Assembly (NCBI RefSeq): GCF_014844075.1
Contig: NZ_CP062165.1
Location: 1 to 64,000, forward strand
DNA length: 64,000 nt
Direction of reading: 5' to 3'
Source of the DNA: Paenibacillus sp. JNUCC-31
GTDB taxonomy: Bacteria > Bacillota > Bacilli > Paenibacillales > Paenibacillaceae
The notes under the pieces were generated by a model. That model worked only from the letters and a program-made list of their open reading frames with translations, was not told the origin of the DNA and ran no database searches. A program made the translations under genes and the position numbers. Shown piece by piece: positions 9,047 to 17,368 of this stretch (within the stretch, counting starts at the first letter, position 1; each line of letters begins with the position of its first letter).

Positions 9047-10645
9047 TTAGCTCTCGTTCTGATCCAGGAACGCCTGAGCCTGTTTCACCAGTTCCTCGCG
9101 AACCTTCTCAAGACCAAGATTGCGTAGCTCCTCATTCAAGGCTGCGGCACTTTGGCGCCAGTTGGCGTCCAGTCCGCTTTTCAGAATCGGATCAAGCGTG
9201 GCAGCTTTCGGCTGAAGCTTGGCGATTTCTGTTTTGACAGGTTCGGTATTAAATACAAACCCAGCTAGTGGAAGCTTGTAATACGTTTCGTCCTGTGTTT
9301 GATAGGTGATGAGCTTCATGGCGTCCTCAGAGTTATCGCCACTGATGCGAGACATCGTTGGATTCCAGGTCAGTTCATATCCAGGGAATGCATAATTTTT
9401 CGTCAGTTCTGTCGATTTATATTCCTTCTCGCCCGATTTTGTCCAATGCGTGCCCTCGATGCCCAGTTCGAACAGATCGTGGTTTTCCTGATCGCCGAAC
9501 AGCCAATCCAGGAATTTCATGGTGCGGTCTGCGTTTTTGGAGGTCGCCGGAATAACGAGATAGTTCCACGCTTTGTATTCCGTTCCGATAGCACCTTTTT
9601 CCATATTGCGGATTTTGGAGTTATACACAAAGAACTCCAGCTCTGCTTCTGGTACTGCCGTTTTCAGTTTGTCTCGCATGCTTGCAAAGCCATTAATGGT
9701 ACCTTCGTTTGCAGCCGATTTGCCACTGGCGAACAATGCGCCGGGGTCTTTTTCGTTTAAAACGTCCTTCTGTACATATTGGTTCCATTCGACCTTCGTA
9801 TCGTTATTGCCGTAAAAGTAATCTGCGCTGTTGAATGGCGTCGGATACTTGGCAAATTCCTCTTCAGGATCGCCAAGCGTTGGGGCTCCCAGCACCTTTT
9901 TACCATCCTCGGATAAAATCAGATTAAAGGTGGTGCCGGTTCCTGCAATCGCATAAGGCTCTGAACGAACCTGGGTCTGAGGCTCCTCATTGCCAAACAT
10001 TTTAAAGAATCCGCGATCTCCCATTAGAGCAAACGGAATCATTTCAGGCTCGTTTTCCTTTACTTTGTCGAGATACACCTTAAGATCGTCATAGGACTGG
10101 ATCGGAGCCAAACCGTATTTTTCTCTCAGATCCTTGCGAATATATACAACCTCGGAGTCATAGTACATGTTTGTGATCGGAATCGCATAGAGATGTCCAT
10201 TGACTTTGTTGGCATCAAGAAACTCTTGCGAAAATGCTTTTTTCAAGCCGGGATATTCGTCATTATTAAAATATTTATCCAGCTCCTGATAGAAGCCTTG
10301 GGAAATATTCTGGTTCAGGTTCATCCAGGGCGCGTCGAACATCAGGTCTACCGCTTCACCTGCTGCCAGCTTCAGTTTAGTTTTCTGTTTATGGTCTGAT
10401 GCCGGGTTAAATTCGAGATCTAGCGTTGTATTCAACGTATCCTTACTACGATTGCCGAACTCGGTAAGCACCTTGTCCATGTCTACCGGCTTGTCGCCGA
10501 AAAGCATGACCTTCAGTGTAGCGGGATCAGTCGATGAAGCGCTCGCGCCTTCTGTACTGCTGGATGAGGATGAGCATGCGCTCAGCAGTCCGCTCAAGAG
10601 AGCGGTAACAACAAGGGCTGCAAGAATTTTGGTTATTTTTTTCAT
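9047..10645 (-). CDS. LplA-like ABC sugar-binding lipoprotein
   Basis: 532 residues with a strong ribosome site (AGGGAGG). The signal is MKK, then a hydrophobic stretch and lipobox LSAC near residue 24, followed by a Ser-rich linker. The length and composition fit the large binding proteins of the Paenibacillus/Bacillus LplABC and YtcPQ group that bind oligosaccharides. The gene follows the two permease genes on the same strand and is separated from them by a stem-loop. It should be membrane-anchored and deliver substrate to the permeases at 10759-12638. No ATPase gene is present; a shared MsmX-type ATPase elsewhere in the genome is the usual arrangement. Confidence 0.85.
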   Translation of the reverse strand: MKKITKILAALVVTALLSGLLSACSSSSSSTEGASASSTDPATLKVMLFGDKPVDMDKVLTEFGNRSKDTLNTTLDLEFNPASDHKQKTKLKLAAGEAVDLMFDAPWMNLNQNISQGFYQELDKYFNNDEYPGLKKAFSQEFLDANKVNGHLYAIPITNMYYDSEVVYIRKDLREKYGLAPIQSYDDLKVYLDKVKENEPEMIPFALMGDRGFFKMFGNEEPQTQVRSEPYAIAGTGTTFNLILSEDGKKVLGAPTLGDPEEEFAKYPTPFNSADYFYGNNDTKVEWNQYVQKDVLNEKDPGALFASGKSAANEGTINGFASMRDKLKTAVPEAELEFFVYNSKIRNMEKGAIGTEYKAWNYLVIPATSKNADRTMKFLDWLFGDQENHDLFELGIEGTHWTKSGEKEYKSTELTKNYAFPGYELTWNPTMSRISGDNSEDAMKLITYQTQDETYYKLPLAGFVFNTEPVKTEIAKLQPKAATLDPILKSGLDANWRQSAAALNEELRNLGLEKVREELVKQAQAFLDQNES

Positions 10646-10680
10646 GATACAACAACCTCCCTTTATGATGTTAGTCTTCC

Positions 10681-10717
10681 GAATAGCTCCAGTCTCTCCA
10701 CTCCGCAGAAGCTATTC
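10681..10717. other. Intercistronic stem-loop before the binding-protein gene
   Basis: GAATAGCT (10681-10688) pairs with AGCTATTC (10710-10717) around a 21-nt loop, between the second permease gene and the binding-protein gene. No T run follows it. It is a plausible processing or mRNA-stability element. Confidence 0.35.
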
Positions 10718-10758
10718 CAATTTCTTGTATGAATGAAAGGGACAGCACACGGATCGGA

Positions 10759-11643
10759 TTATCCTTTCACTGCCCCTACCATCAATCCTTTGACGAAATA
10801 TTTCTGAAGGAAAGGATACAGGAAAATAATCGGCCCAATCGTCACTACTGTAGTGGCTAGGCGCGTGGTCAGCGTAGGCACTACATAGTTGGGTAAACTG
10901 ACTTTGGAAGACAACTCGGATGCGAATTGCGTATTGCTCATAATTCTCATGATCAAATATTGCAGCGGCCACAAATCCTCTTTGGAGATGTACAACATCG
11001 CTTCAAACCATTTGTTCCAGAAGGCAAGTGCGTAAAACAATCCAACTGTTGCTATGGCAGGCATGGAGATGGGCAAAATAATGCGGAATAAAATGTAGAT
11101 GTCATTCGCCCCATCGATTTTGGCCGATTCCGCCAGCGATTCGTCAATTGATTTGAAGAAGTTGCGCATCAAGAACATGTTCCATGGACTGACCAGTGCC
11201 GGAATGATCAGCACCCAGATCGTGTCTTTCATGTCCAGGTATTTGCTGATAAGCAGGTAGTTTGCTACCAGACCACCGTGGAAAAGCATGGTGAAATAGA
11301 CGTAAAAGTTGATCGTGTTCCGGTACTTCAGATGACGAAGCGACAATGGATAGGCAAGCGCACAAGTGACCAGCATAGCCAGCGCCGTGCCTACAACAGT
11401 GACAAAAATCGTGACCCCGTAAGCTCTATAAATCGTGGCATCCTTAAAGATCAGTTTGTAGGCATCCAGTGAAAACTCACGCGGCCAGAGTGAATAGCCG
11501 TACTTCAGAATGCTGGATTCAGTCGAAAGCGAGCTGCTGATAACGGAAATGAACGGAAACAGACAAAAGATTGCAAATACGGTCAGCAGGACGTAAAAAG
11601 CGATTTTTACGGTGCGGTCCTGCCAACTTTCCTTGATTACCAC
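10759..11643 (-). CDS. ABC sugar permease, LplC/YtcP type
   Basis: 294 residues starting at a GTG with AGGTGAAG 8 nt upstream. Six hydrophobic segments are visible. The permease EAA loop (ESAKIDGANDIYILFRIILP), which docks the ATPase, is intact. The C-terminus ends KGLMVGAVKG, the signature of the LplC/YtcP branch. It pairs with the LplB-type permease just upstream (32-bp gap) to form the membrane channel for the lipoprotein at 9047-10645. Confidence 0.9.
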   Translation of the reverse strand: MVIKESWQDRTVKIAFYVLLTVFAIFCLFPFISVISSSLSTESSILKYGYSLWPREFSLDAYKLIFKDATIYRAYGVTIFVTVVGTALAMLVTCALAYPLSLRHLKYRNTINFYVYFTMLFHGGLVANYLLISKYLDMKDTIWVLIIPALVSPWNMFLMRNFFKSIDESLAESAKIDGANDIYILFRIILPISMPAIATVGLFYALAFWNKWFEAMLYISKEDLWPLQYLIMRIMSNTQFASELSSKVSLPNYVVPTLTTRLATTVVTIGPIIFLYPFLQKYFVKGLMVGAVKG

Positions 11644-11675
11644 ATTACTTCACCTGCCTTTGACTTCTGCTAGAT

Positions 11676-12638
11676 TTAGAAAAGTGCGGATTCCGGACTG
11701 AATTTCTTGGCCAGACTATTCACCACGACAACCAATATGAATCCAACAAGAGATTGGAAGAAACCAACGGCAGCTGCCATGCTCATATCCCCCAGATCCA
11801 TCAGGGCGCGATAGACATAGGTGTCGATCACATCCGTTGTTGGATACAACGCCACGTTTCGGCCAATCAGCGCATAGATCATGCCGAAATCGCCGTAAAA
11901 AATACCTCCCATGGCCAAGAGCAGCATCAGAATGATCGTCGACTTCAGTAAAGGCAACGTGATGTAGCGTATTTTATGCCAACGGCTCGCCCCATCAATG
12001 GAAGCGGATTCATAGATATCCGGATTGATTCCCGTAATGGTAGCCAGATATACGATGGAACCAAAGCCGGCTCCCTGCCATATTTTCATGATCACCAGAA
12101 TCCAGGGCCAGTATCCCGGCTCGTTATAGAAGGAAATCGGTTCAACTCCAAACAGGCCAAGCATCTGATTGATCATTCCTGTGTCGGTCGAGAGCAGCGA
12201 GACCGAGAACATCGCGATTACCGTCCAGGATAAGAAGTTCGGCAGCGTAACGAGCGTTTGCGTAACCCGCTTGAATCCTTTTCCCGTTAGCTCCGAGAAC
12301 ATGATTGCAATGGCTACCGATCCCAATGTTCCACACAAAATGAATAGCGTGTTCAGAAACAAAGTGTTGGCGATAACCTTTAACGTATCCGTCGATTCAA
12401 TAAAAAAGCTGAAATTTTTTAAGCCTACAAATTCGCTTCCGGTTATCCCTTTGATCGGGTTAAAATCTTGGAAGGCAATGACGATTCCACCCATAGGCAG
12501 ATAGGAAAAAATAAAAATGACGGCAATTCCGGGCAAAGCCAGCAAATACAGCAAATAGTTTTTTTTCATTTCTGCAATAAAGCCTGTTTTTTCTCCTCGC
12601 ACGAGCTTGCCGGTTTGAAGAGAAACATTGCTCTTCAT
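11676..12638 (-). CDS. ABC sugar permease, LplB type; first gene of the importer operon
   Basis: 320 residues. The N-terminal cytoplasmic tail is followed by a first membrane segment containing LPMGGIVIAFQDF, typical of LplB. The EAA loop reads ESASIDGASRWHKIRYITLP. AGGAGG sits 9 nt before the ATG. This is the promoter-proximal gene of the operon running down to about 4132. A GGGAAACGCTTGAA stretch upstream (12673-12686) recalls a cre site but has about three mismatches. Confidence 0.9.
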   Translation of the reverse strand: MKSNVSLQTGKLVRGEKTGFIAEMKKNYLLYLLALPGIAVIFIFSYLPMGGIVIAFQDFNPIKGITGSEFVGLKNFSFFIESTDTLKVIANTLFLNTLFILCGTLGSVAIAIMFSELTGKGFKRVTQTLVTLPNFLSWTVIAMFSVSLLSTDTGMINQMLGLFGVEPISFYNEPGYWPWILVIMKIWQGAGFGSIVYLATITGINPDIYESASIDGASRWHKIRYITLPLLKSTIILMLLLAMGGIFYGDFGMIYALIGRNVALYPTTDVIDTYVYRALMDLGDMSMAAAVGFFQSLVGFILVVVVNSLAKKFSPESALF

Positions 12639-13380
12639 ATGTTACAACCTCCTATCATCTTCTCTTTCTCTATTCAAGCGTTTCCCTTTAAGCAACTTAA
12701 ATATAGCATTGGGCTGAACAATGATAAATGCGGATTCTTTTGCGTTATATGCATGTTTTTTTGGAGAAGACTGATACTACGGAGCCTGTAGCAAACGGTA
12801 CTCCCACCGTTATGCCTGATCGTTCACAAGCACAGTAAAAATCCGCATATCGTCGAATCCAAGGAGAGCAAGTCTATCTGAACAAAAAGGTTCAATCCCT
12901 TGCTGGTCTTCATTGCCCCGATGACGTTCTTATCGTTTAAACAACACGCTAACGGCAGTTGATAGCAATAGCCTCAACTTGGTACCGATTAAATAAAAAA
13001 GCCGCTTAAATAGCGACTTCAGTGGGACTATGTTCCTGTCTTGTCCCTCGATAAATAATGCCACGGATGACATTAGCAGCTCTTGTTGCAAGCACATCTT
13101 CATGGGTTTATATTTATTGATCAAAAACTATTTTAAACGAACAAAAGAGCCCTTCTCACGAAAGCCATTGCTACGAGGCGACTGCCGGATACTGTATCAG
13201 TAATATCTTGGATCGTAATTAGGAGCCTCCTTTTAGTAGAGAAATTGAATATAGTGTCAATCAACTTGGGATTACAGATTGAACGCACAACGAGAAAGTC
13301 CTAGTACTTTCTGTTACTTTAATTGGTTTTGGACACCAAGTTGAGTTCCGGATGCCCAAATTTGTCGAATCAAGCCATTT
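12639..13380. other. 742-bp intergenic patchwork upstream of the importer operon
   Basis: No intact gene was found. It should hold the promoter of the minus-strand importer operon, near 12640-12740. A minus-strand terminator lies at 12991-13018. Two short frames have protein-like composition but no start: plus 12843-12944 (contains QVYLNKKVQSLAGLHC) and minus 13006-13104 (contains ATRAANVIRGIIYRG). Their position beside other gene remnants suggests a deletion scar. TCAACTTGG at 13261 is repeated inverted at 13335. Confidence 0.4.
12991..13018 (-). terminator. Rho-independent terminator
   Basis: On the minus strand AGTCGCT-ATTTA-AGCGGCT (with G-U pairs) runs into TTTTTTATTT. No intact gene precedes it on that strand, so it probably ended a gene that has been lost. 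Confidence 0.6.
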
Positions 13381-13566
13381 CTAAAATCTAAACACTCTCA
13401 TTTTCCCAATGCTTATGAGATCATTGATTTGAAGTGACATGACTTTTAGTTCTCCGCCAAGAGTATAGAGTTCTAGTCCGCTACTTTCCAAGTGAGGGAA
13501 AATCATGTTTAACTGATTTTTGTAGTACTTTCTTTTCGTCATCCTGGTTGCTTCTTCTGACAGCAT
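13381..13566 (-). pseudogene. 3' remnant of a GH32 (sucrose/levan hydrolase) gene
   Basis: This 61-codon frame ends with a stretch closely matching the C-terminal beta-sandwich of the intact GH32 enzyme at 56644-58206. Compare SGLELYTLGGELKVMSLQIN here with DGLNLYTVGGNVKLVSLQIN there. The catalytic five-blade propeller is entirely absent. The resemblance begins near residue 22; the first residues read across the junction from the MerR gene, whose stop lies inside this frame. This looks like a deletion that joined the 3' part of the regulator gene to the 3' end of a GH32 gene. Confidence 0.65.
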
Positions 13567-13949
13567 CGCAATTGATTGAGGTGTATAAATGAAGGGATCT
13601 CCAGCCCATATTGCTCGTTCTCGTCCAGCACTTTCCCGATCAAATCACTTAATGTTCGAAGGTTCTGCATCTCCTTCTCAATTCTGGCAACTGACTGTTC
13701 AAGCAATTGTTTCATATCATCTGGCGTTCCTTGCGCACTCCAATCCCGAATGGCTTGTACAGACAAGCCCGCCTTGCGGAGTAACAAAATATGTGAAAGC
13801 CGATAAATCTCTTCAATACCATACATCCGATATTGATTTTCATCCATGTAGGACGGGTATAATATCCCTTTTTCCTCAAAATAGCGAATTTGATGAACCG
13901 ATACACCCATGAGTCTGGCAAACTCGCTAATGGTAATTTCCTGTTTCAA
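13539..13949 (-). CDS. MerR-family transcriptional regulator, possibly with an altered C-terminus
   Basis: 136 residues. Residues 1-75 form the MerR winged helix-turn-helix (TISEFARLMGVSVHQIRYFEEKG, then a wing and RLSHILLLRKAGLS). Residues about 85-120 form the dimerising coiled coil. There is no cysteine set typical of metal sensors. The last about 15 residues (IHLNQLRCCQKKQPG) read into the joint with the GH32 remnant and may not be original. Its own promoter carries a MerR-type palindrome, so it is probably autoregulated. No other target gene is evident next to it. Confidence 0.8.
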   Translation of the reverse strand: MKQEITISEFARLMGVSVHQIRYFEEKGILYPSYMDENQYRMYGIEEIYRLSHILLLRKAGLSVQAIRDWSAQGTPDDMKQLLEQSVARIEKEMQNLRTLSDLIGKVLDENEQYGLEIPSFIHLNQLRCCQKKQPG

Positions 13950-13984
13950 ATGCTTCTCTCCCCCAACTCATTGAATATGAGTAA

Positions 13985-14015
13985 AGCATATACCTTAGGT
14001 CTGGCCTAAGGTCAA
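13985..14015 (-). promoter_or_regulatory. MerR-type promoter with 19-bp spacer and operator palindrome
   Basis: Minus strand: -35 TTGACC (14015-14010), a 19-bp spacer, then -10 TATGCT (13990-13985). The spacer holds the perfect palindrome CCTTAGG-5-CCTAAGG (13993-14011). Over-long spacers carrying a dyad are the hallmark of promoters untwisted by MerR activators. The MerR start is 36 bp downstream. Confidence 0.8.
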
Positions 14016-14131
14016 GTCATGAATTATAAAATAGAACTAGATTTTCATGTTGGCTAGCACTACGTTTCTTGAGCATTACAGTAGTGATATCCCATCCTCT
14101 CTTAGCAAGGGAAAAGGTCTTATCGATAAAC

Positions 14132-14158
14132 AAAAAAAGCCGCTAAAATAAGCGGCCT
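14132..14158 (-). terminator. Rho-independent terminator of the broken small gene
   Basis: On the minus strand GGCCGCTTATTTTAGCGGC runs into seven T residues. The stop codon of the broken gene (14143-14145) lies inside the stem, as is common for short Firmicute genes. Confidence 0.75.
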
Positions 14159-14407
14159 GCATGTCCCTGGACAAATTGACGGAGGAAAAGAACTTGTACC
14201 GATTGCCGTTCTCCCTTATTCCATTCTTCAAGTTCTAGCTCGAGTCCGTCTAACGGACTTGACACAAAAAAACCGTCGATCTTTTCAGATGTTTTTAATA
14301 AATCTAATTTTTTTCATATGTTTCGACTTTTTTTGGAGCATCTTATGCTCATTACTTTTGTTGTTCATGATAAGCATTGCAACTTTTTGTGGTGTGTACG
14401 ATTTCAT
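14143..14407 (-). pseudogene. Small (about 88-residue) gene of unknown function broken by two frameshifts
   Basis: An ATG at 14407 with AAAGGAG 11 nt upstream opens a 40-codon frame (MKSYTPQKVAMLIMNN...). Adding one A in the CATAAG stretch and one A in the following A7 tract joins it to two further open frames. These continue through APKKVETYEK, LDLLKTSEKIDGFF and LELELEEWNKGERQ to a stop inside the terminator. The composite protein is charged, compact and convincingly protein-like, but I recognise no family. Alternatively only the first 40-residue peptide is made. Both lesions fall in short A runs, so sequencing error is possible. Confidence 0.5.
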
Positions 14408-14848
14408 CGACTGAATATCTCCTTTAGCACTGTCATGCTGATTAGGACATTTGAATTTATTAAGTATCGATTTATTTTCACTTAAATGATAATACTCAAT
14501 GCTGCTGCTGGAAGAAGTACTCTCATCAAAATTTTATTTAAAACCAACACTGGGAAAAGACTGATCCCTGGAAATTCCACTTTGTAGGATAAGCCCGCTC
14601 ATGCGCCGCTTCATTACTGTGAATTGTTGAGCATATTAACTCCATTTACTGCTTTGACTGTCTGTTTAATTGACGGCCATCACCTCTCCCTTTTAAGCGA
14701 TTTTCTGCTTACTTTGTATACTTCAGCAGTATCTGAAATAATTAGCTCCAAGTTAGTTTTTTATTGTAGTAAATATAATGACAATCTGTAGCACATAATA
14801 CCAGAAGTATCTAGAAAAACTTGGAGCTCAGGAGGGAATATTCAAATC
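14408..14848. other. Intergenic region upstream of the germination permease
   Basis: No gene was found. AGCTCCAAGTT (14744-14754) and its exact complement AACTTGGAGCT (14818-14828) flank an AT-rich stretch containing TATAAT (14775-14780) and end next to the AGGAGGG ribosome site. This could be a paired operator or a leader stem. Confidence 0.35.
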
Positions 14849-15949
14849 GTGCTGGACAGAAAAGAACGAATCTCCACTAAACAAATTTCAGCACTTTGTT
14901 GGTTGTTAGTCATGGGTGATATGTTATTTGCTTATCCTTCGGGGTTGACTGCATTCGCTAAACAAGATGCTTGGATATGCTGCCTTATAGGAATTCCCTT
15001 AGGAGTATTGCTAATGTTTGTGTACCTCAAGATATACAACATAGATCCTAAAAAGTCCTTTTTGCAGATATGTAAGGGTATATTAGGTGCATGGACAGGA
15101 ATTCTTGTTTACTGTATATTTTTATTTTATTTTATGATAAGTGCTTCAACGCTCATTCGAAACGCATCTGATTTCATTAATACACAGATGTACCCACGTA
15201 CACCACTTCCAATTATCATGTTTATGCTTGTTTGTGTGGCGACCTGGGCTCAAATTCAAGGTGTTGAAGTTCTAGGGCGGGTCAGCGAATTGATGGCCCC
15301 CATTGTTCTTCTGTTTATCTTATTATTTTTGATCTTTTTAATTCCAAATTTTAAAATTGATAATTTATTTCCAGTACTGGGTATAGATTTACGATCTCTC
15401 GTACAAGGTACTGTAGCCAGTGTAGTATATCCTGTCGGTGAGATTATCCCTATCATATTCTTGCTCCCGTACGTCCTAATGCATCAACATACCAAACGAG
15501 ATATTCTTTTTACTACAGGCTTTGGATGTTTAGTTCTTTTTATAATCGTTTTGACTTCCATTTTAGTGTTAGGTGCGTTTCTTTCTCAACATAATTTATA
15601 TACCACCTTTTTTTTAGCCCAGAAGATAAGTGTAGGTAACATCATAGAGCGAATGGAAGCTATAATAGCATGTGCTTGGTTATTAGCAACTTATATTAAA
15701 ACAGTAGTATATATGTATGCTTTTAGGATAGCTGTGACAGAATTATTTGGCTTGAAGAATCAAAAAATTCTTATTTTACCCTTAGGTTTGATGATTTTTG
15801 GCCTAGCTGGTTTTATTATTCCTAACCCTGTTTTCTATACAAGTGTATTTGGACCATACTGGTTTAATTTTGATGTTACAGTCTGTATCGTCATTCCAGT
15901 TGTTTTAGTTGTATTAGCCAGATTAAGGTTTATCTCCCGCCCAACTTAA
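14849..15949 (+). CDS. GerAB-type spore germination permease (orphan)
   Basis: 366 residues from a GTG with AGGAGGG 12 nt upstream. About ten hydrophobic segments cover nearly the whole protein, in the pattern of the Spore_permease family (PF03845, APC superfamily); the N-terminus (ISTKQISALCWLLVMGDMLF) is typical. In characterised systems GerAB works with GerAA and GerAC subunits to sense germinants. Neither is encoded beside it, so this is a lone copy whose partners must be elsewhere or which acts alone. Its AT-richness and plus-strand isolation set it apart from its neighbours. A strong terminator follows. Confidence 0.85.
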   Translation: MLDRKERISTKQISALCWLLVMGDMLFAYPSGLTAFAKQDAWICCLIGIPLGVLLMFVYLKIYNIDPKKSFLQICKGILGAWTGILVYCIFLFYFMISASTLIRNASDFINTQMYPRTPLPIIMFMLVCVATWAQIQGVEVLGRVSELMAPIVLLFILLFLIFLIPNFKIDNLFPVLGIDLRSLVQGTVASVVYPVGEIIPIIFLLPYVLMHQHTKRDILFTTGFGCLVLFIIVLTSILVLGAFLSQHNLYTTFFLAQKISVGNIIERMEAIIACAWLLATYIKTVVYMYAFRIAVTELFGLKNQKILILPLGLMIFGLAGFIIPNPVFYTSVFGPYWFNFDVTVCIVIPVVLVVLARLRFISRPT

Positions 15950-15990
15950 GAGAAAAACTAACTGGTTCTTCATTTAAGATATTTTATAGA

Positions 15991-16027
15991 TAGAAAAGAA
16001 GTCGCTGATTTCGCGACTTCTTTTCTA
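15991..16027. terminator. Bidirectional terminator
   Basis: A perfect 15-bp stem (TAGAAAAGAAGTCGC with its complement) encloses a 7-nt loop and has A/T tracts on both flanks. It lies between the convergent germination permease and oxidoreductase genes. Confidence 0.85.
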
Positions 16028-16129
16028 CATGAAGGATTGAACGTATCAGAGGTTTAAGTTACTTAATGATAACTCAGTTCTAAAGGTATCGTGTAGTACA
16101 CCATTATGTTTGTAGTTATCTGATATCAT

Positions 16130-17170
16130 TTATCCTTTATACAGTTTAACTTTGTGGTTCGCCGCACTGTCATATGTATCAAATACTAAGCGAAGCGTTT
16201 TTATATTATCCGAACCGCTGGTCTGGAATTCCGCACCTGTATTTAAACACTCAATGAAATGGGTTTGGAGTTTACGGTGACTATCCTCGTAGTCTAGCTC
16301 TGTTCGTTCGGCATATACCTTCTCCACTCCAGTGTTATCAATGATGGACATTTTTCCACCTATATAAAGCTTGATGGTCGCGATATCTCCTTCAATGATG
16401 AGCTGTTCCTTGTGATTTGGAAGTACATGCTTCGGAAAAGGCTCGCTTAGCTCGCGACGAGTTGCCCAACTCATATCCATAAGGCCGACATAATCCTTAT
16501 ATCCCAGCATAACCATACCGCTGTCTTCACCGTGAGTATAGGCGCTTATCTTGCTTATCTCTGCATACAGACGTTCAGGTTCTCCGAACAGGAAACGCCA
16601 AGTATCAAACCAGTGTACACCCATCTCAAAGAATAACAAATGAGGCATATCCCTGAAAAAAGGCTGTGGCAGTTTCTGTTCCAGAGAAAATCTTGGGGAA
16701 TAATAATCTGTATGAATATAACGAATTGTATTCATTTTACCCACCGTATTTTCCATTAGCAATTTTTTAATCAATTGGAACGGTTCAAGCCAGCGCCAAT
16801 TCTCCGTCACCATCAAACGTATGCCTGCTTCTTCCGCAATTCTTACCATTTCCTCGGCTTCCGTAACGGAACTCGCAAATGGCTTTTGACACATGATATG
16901 TTTGCCTGCAGCAGCAGCTAATTTCACTAGTTCTAAATGTGTGTCGGGTGGTGTAATAATATCCAGTACATCCAGATCTGCTTCTTCAAGCATGGTTGCC
17001 ACATCCGAATATCGTAATTTTTCTGGAATGTTGAATCTGTCCGATTTGTCATTCAGTACTGCATCATGGCGATCACAGATTCCTGTTATTTGAGCATCCT
17101 TAATGAATTTCCAAGCCTTAATGTGTTTTTCTGACCAGTACCCCGCACCTACGATACCTATTTTCCACAT
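16130..17170 (-). CDS. Gfo/Idh/MocA-family NAD(P)-dependent oxidoreductase
   Basis: 346 residues from the ATG at 17170, preferred over one at 17185 because GGGGTGG lies 6 nt upstream. The N-terminal Rossmann domain opens with KIGIVGAGYWSEKH. The family catalytic lysine lies in MCQKPFASS (the usual motif is EKP). The C-terminal half is the alpha/beta sugar-binding domain with GVHWFDTWRF. Members oxidise or reduce sugars, inositols or deoxysugars. It lies downstream of the GH3 beta-glucosidase on the same strand but beyond a terminator-like hairpin, so it may convert a sugar released by that enzyme. The substrate is not predictable. Confidence 0.85.
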   Translation of the reverse strand: MWKIGIVGAGYWSEKHIKAWKFIKDAQITGICDRHDAVLNDKSDRFNIPEKLRYSDVATMLEEADLDVLDIITPPDTHLELVKLAAAAGKHIMCQKPFASSVTEAEEMVRIAEEAGIRLMVTENWRWLEPFQLIKKLLMENTVGKMNTIRYIHTDYYSPRFSLEQKLPQPFFRDMPHLLFFEMGVHWFDTWRFLFGEPERLYAEISKISAYTHGEDSGMVMLGYKDYVGLMDMSWATRRELSEPFPKHVLPNHKEQLIIEGDIATIKLYIGGKMSIIDNTGVEKVYAERTELDYEDSHRKLQTHFIECLNTGAEFQTSGSDNIKTLRLVFDTYDSAANHKVKLYKG

Positions 17171-17256
17171 ATTTTTCCACCCCATCTATAATAAAATCTT
17201 TAAAGTAAAACCTATTGCTCATCTACCTTTTTATTCCTGAAAGCGCATAAAGAATC

Positions 17257-17286
17257 AATCCCGATGAAATAACGTTCATCGGGATT
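17257..17286. terminator. Strong hairpin between the GH3 and oxidoreductase genes
   Basis: AATCCCGATGAA (17257-17268) and TTCATCGGGATT (17275-17286) form a perfect 12-bp stem with a 6-nt loop. On the minus strand the sequence after it is only modestly T-rich, so termination may be partial. Confidence 0.6.
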
Positions 17287-17368
17287 AGATTGCTAACTTA
17301 TAAGATCTTCATATTCGAGCACAAAAAAACATTATAGTTTTTCCGTTACTATCTTGTTAGAAGACCAA

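Noticed and set aside
12673..12686. cre-like GGGAAACGCTTGAA upstream of the first importer operon
   Set aside because: Three mismatches to the consensus, including the conserved first base; too weak to annotate.
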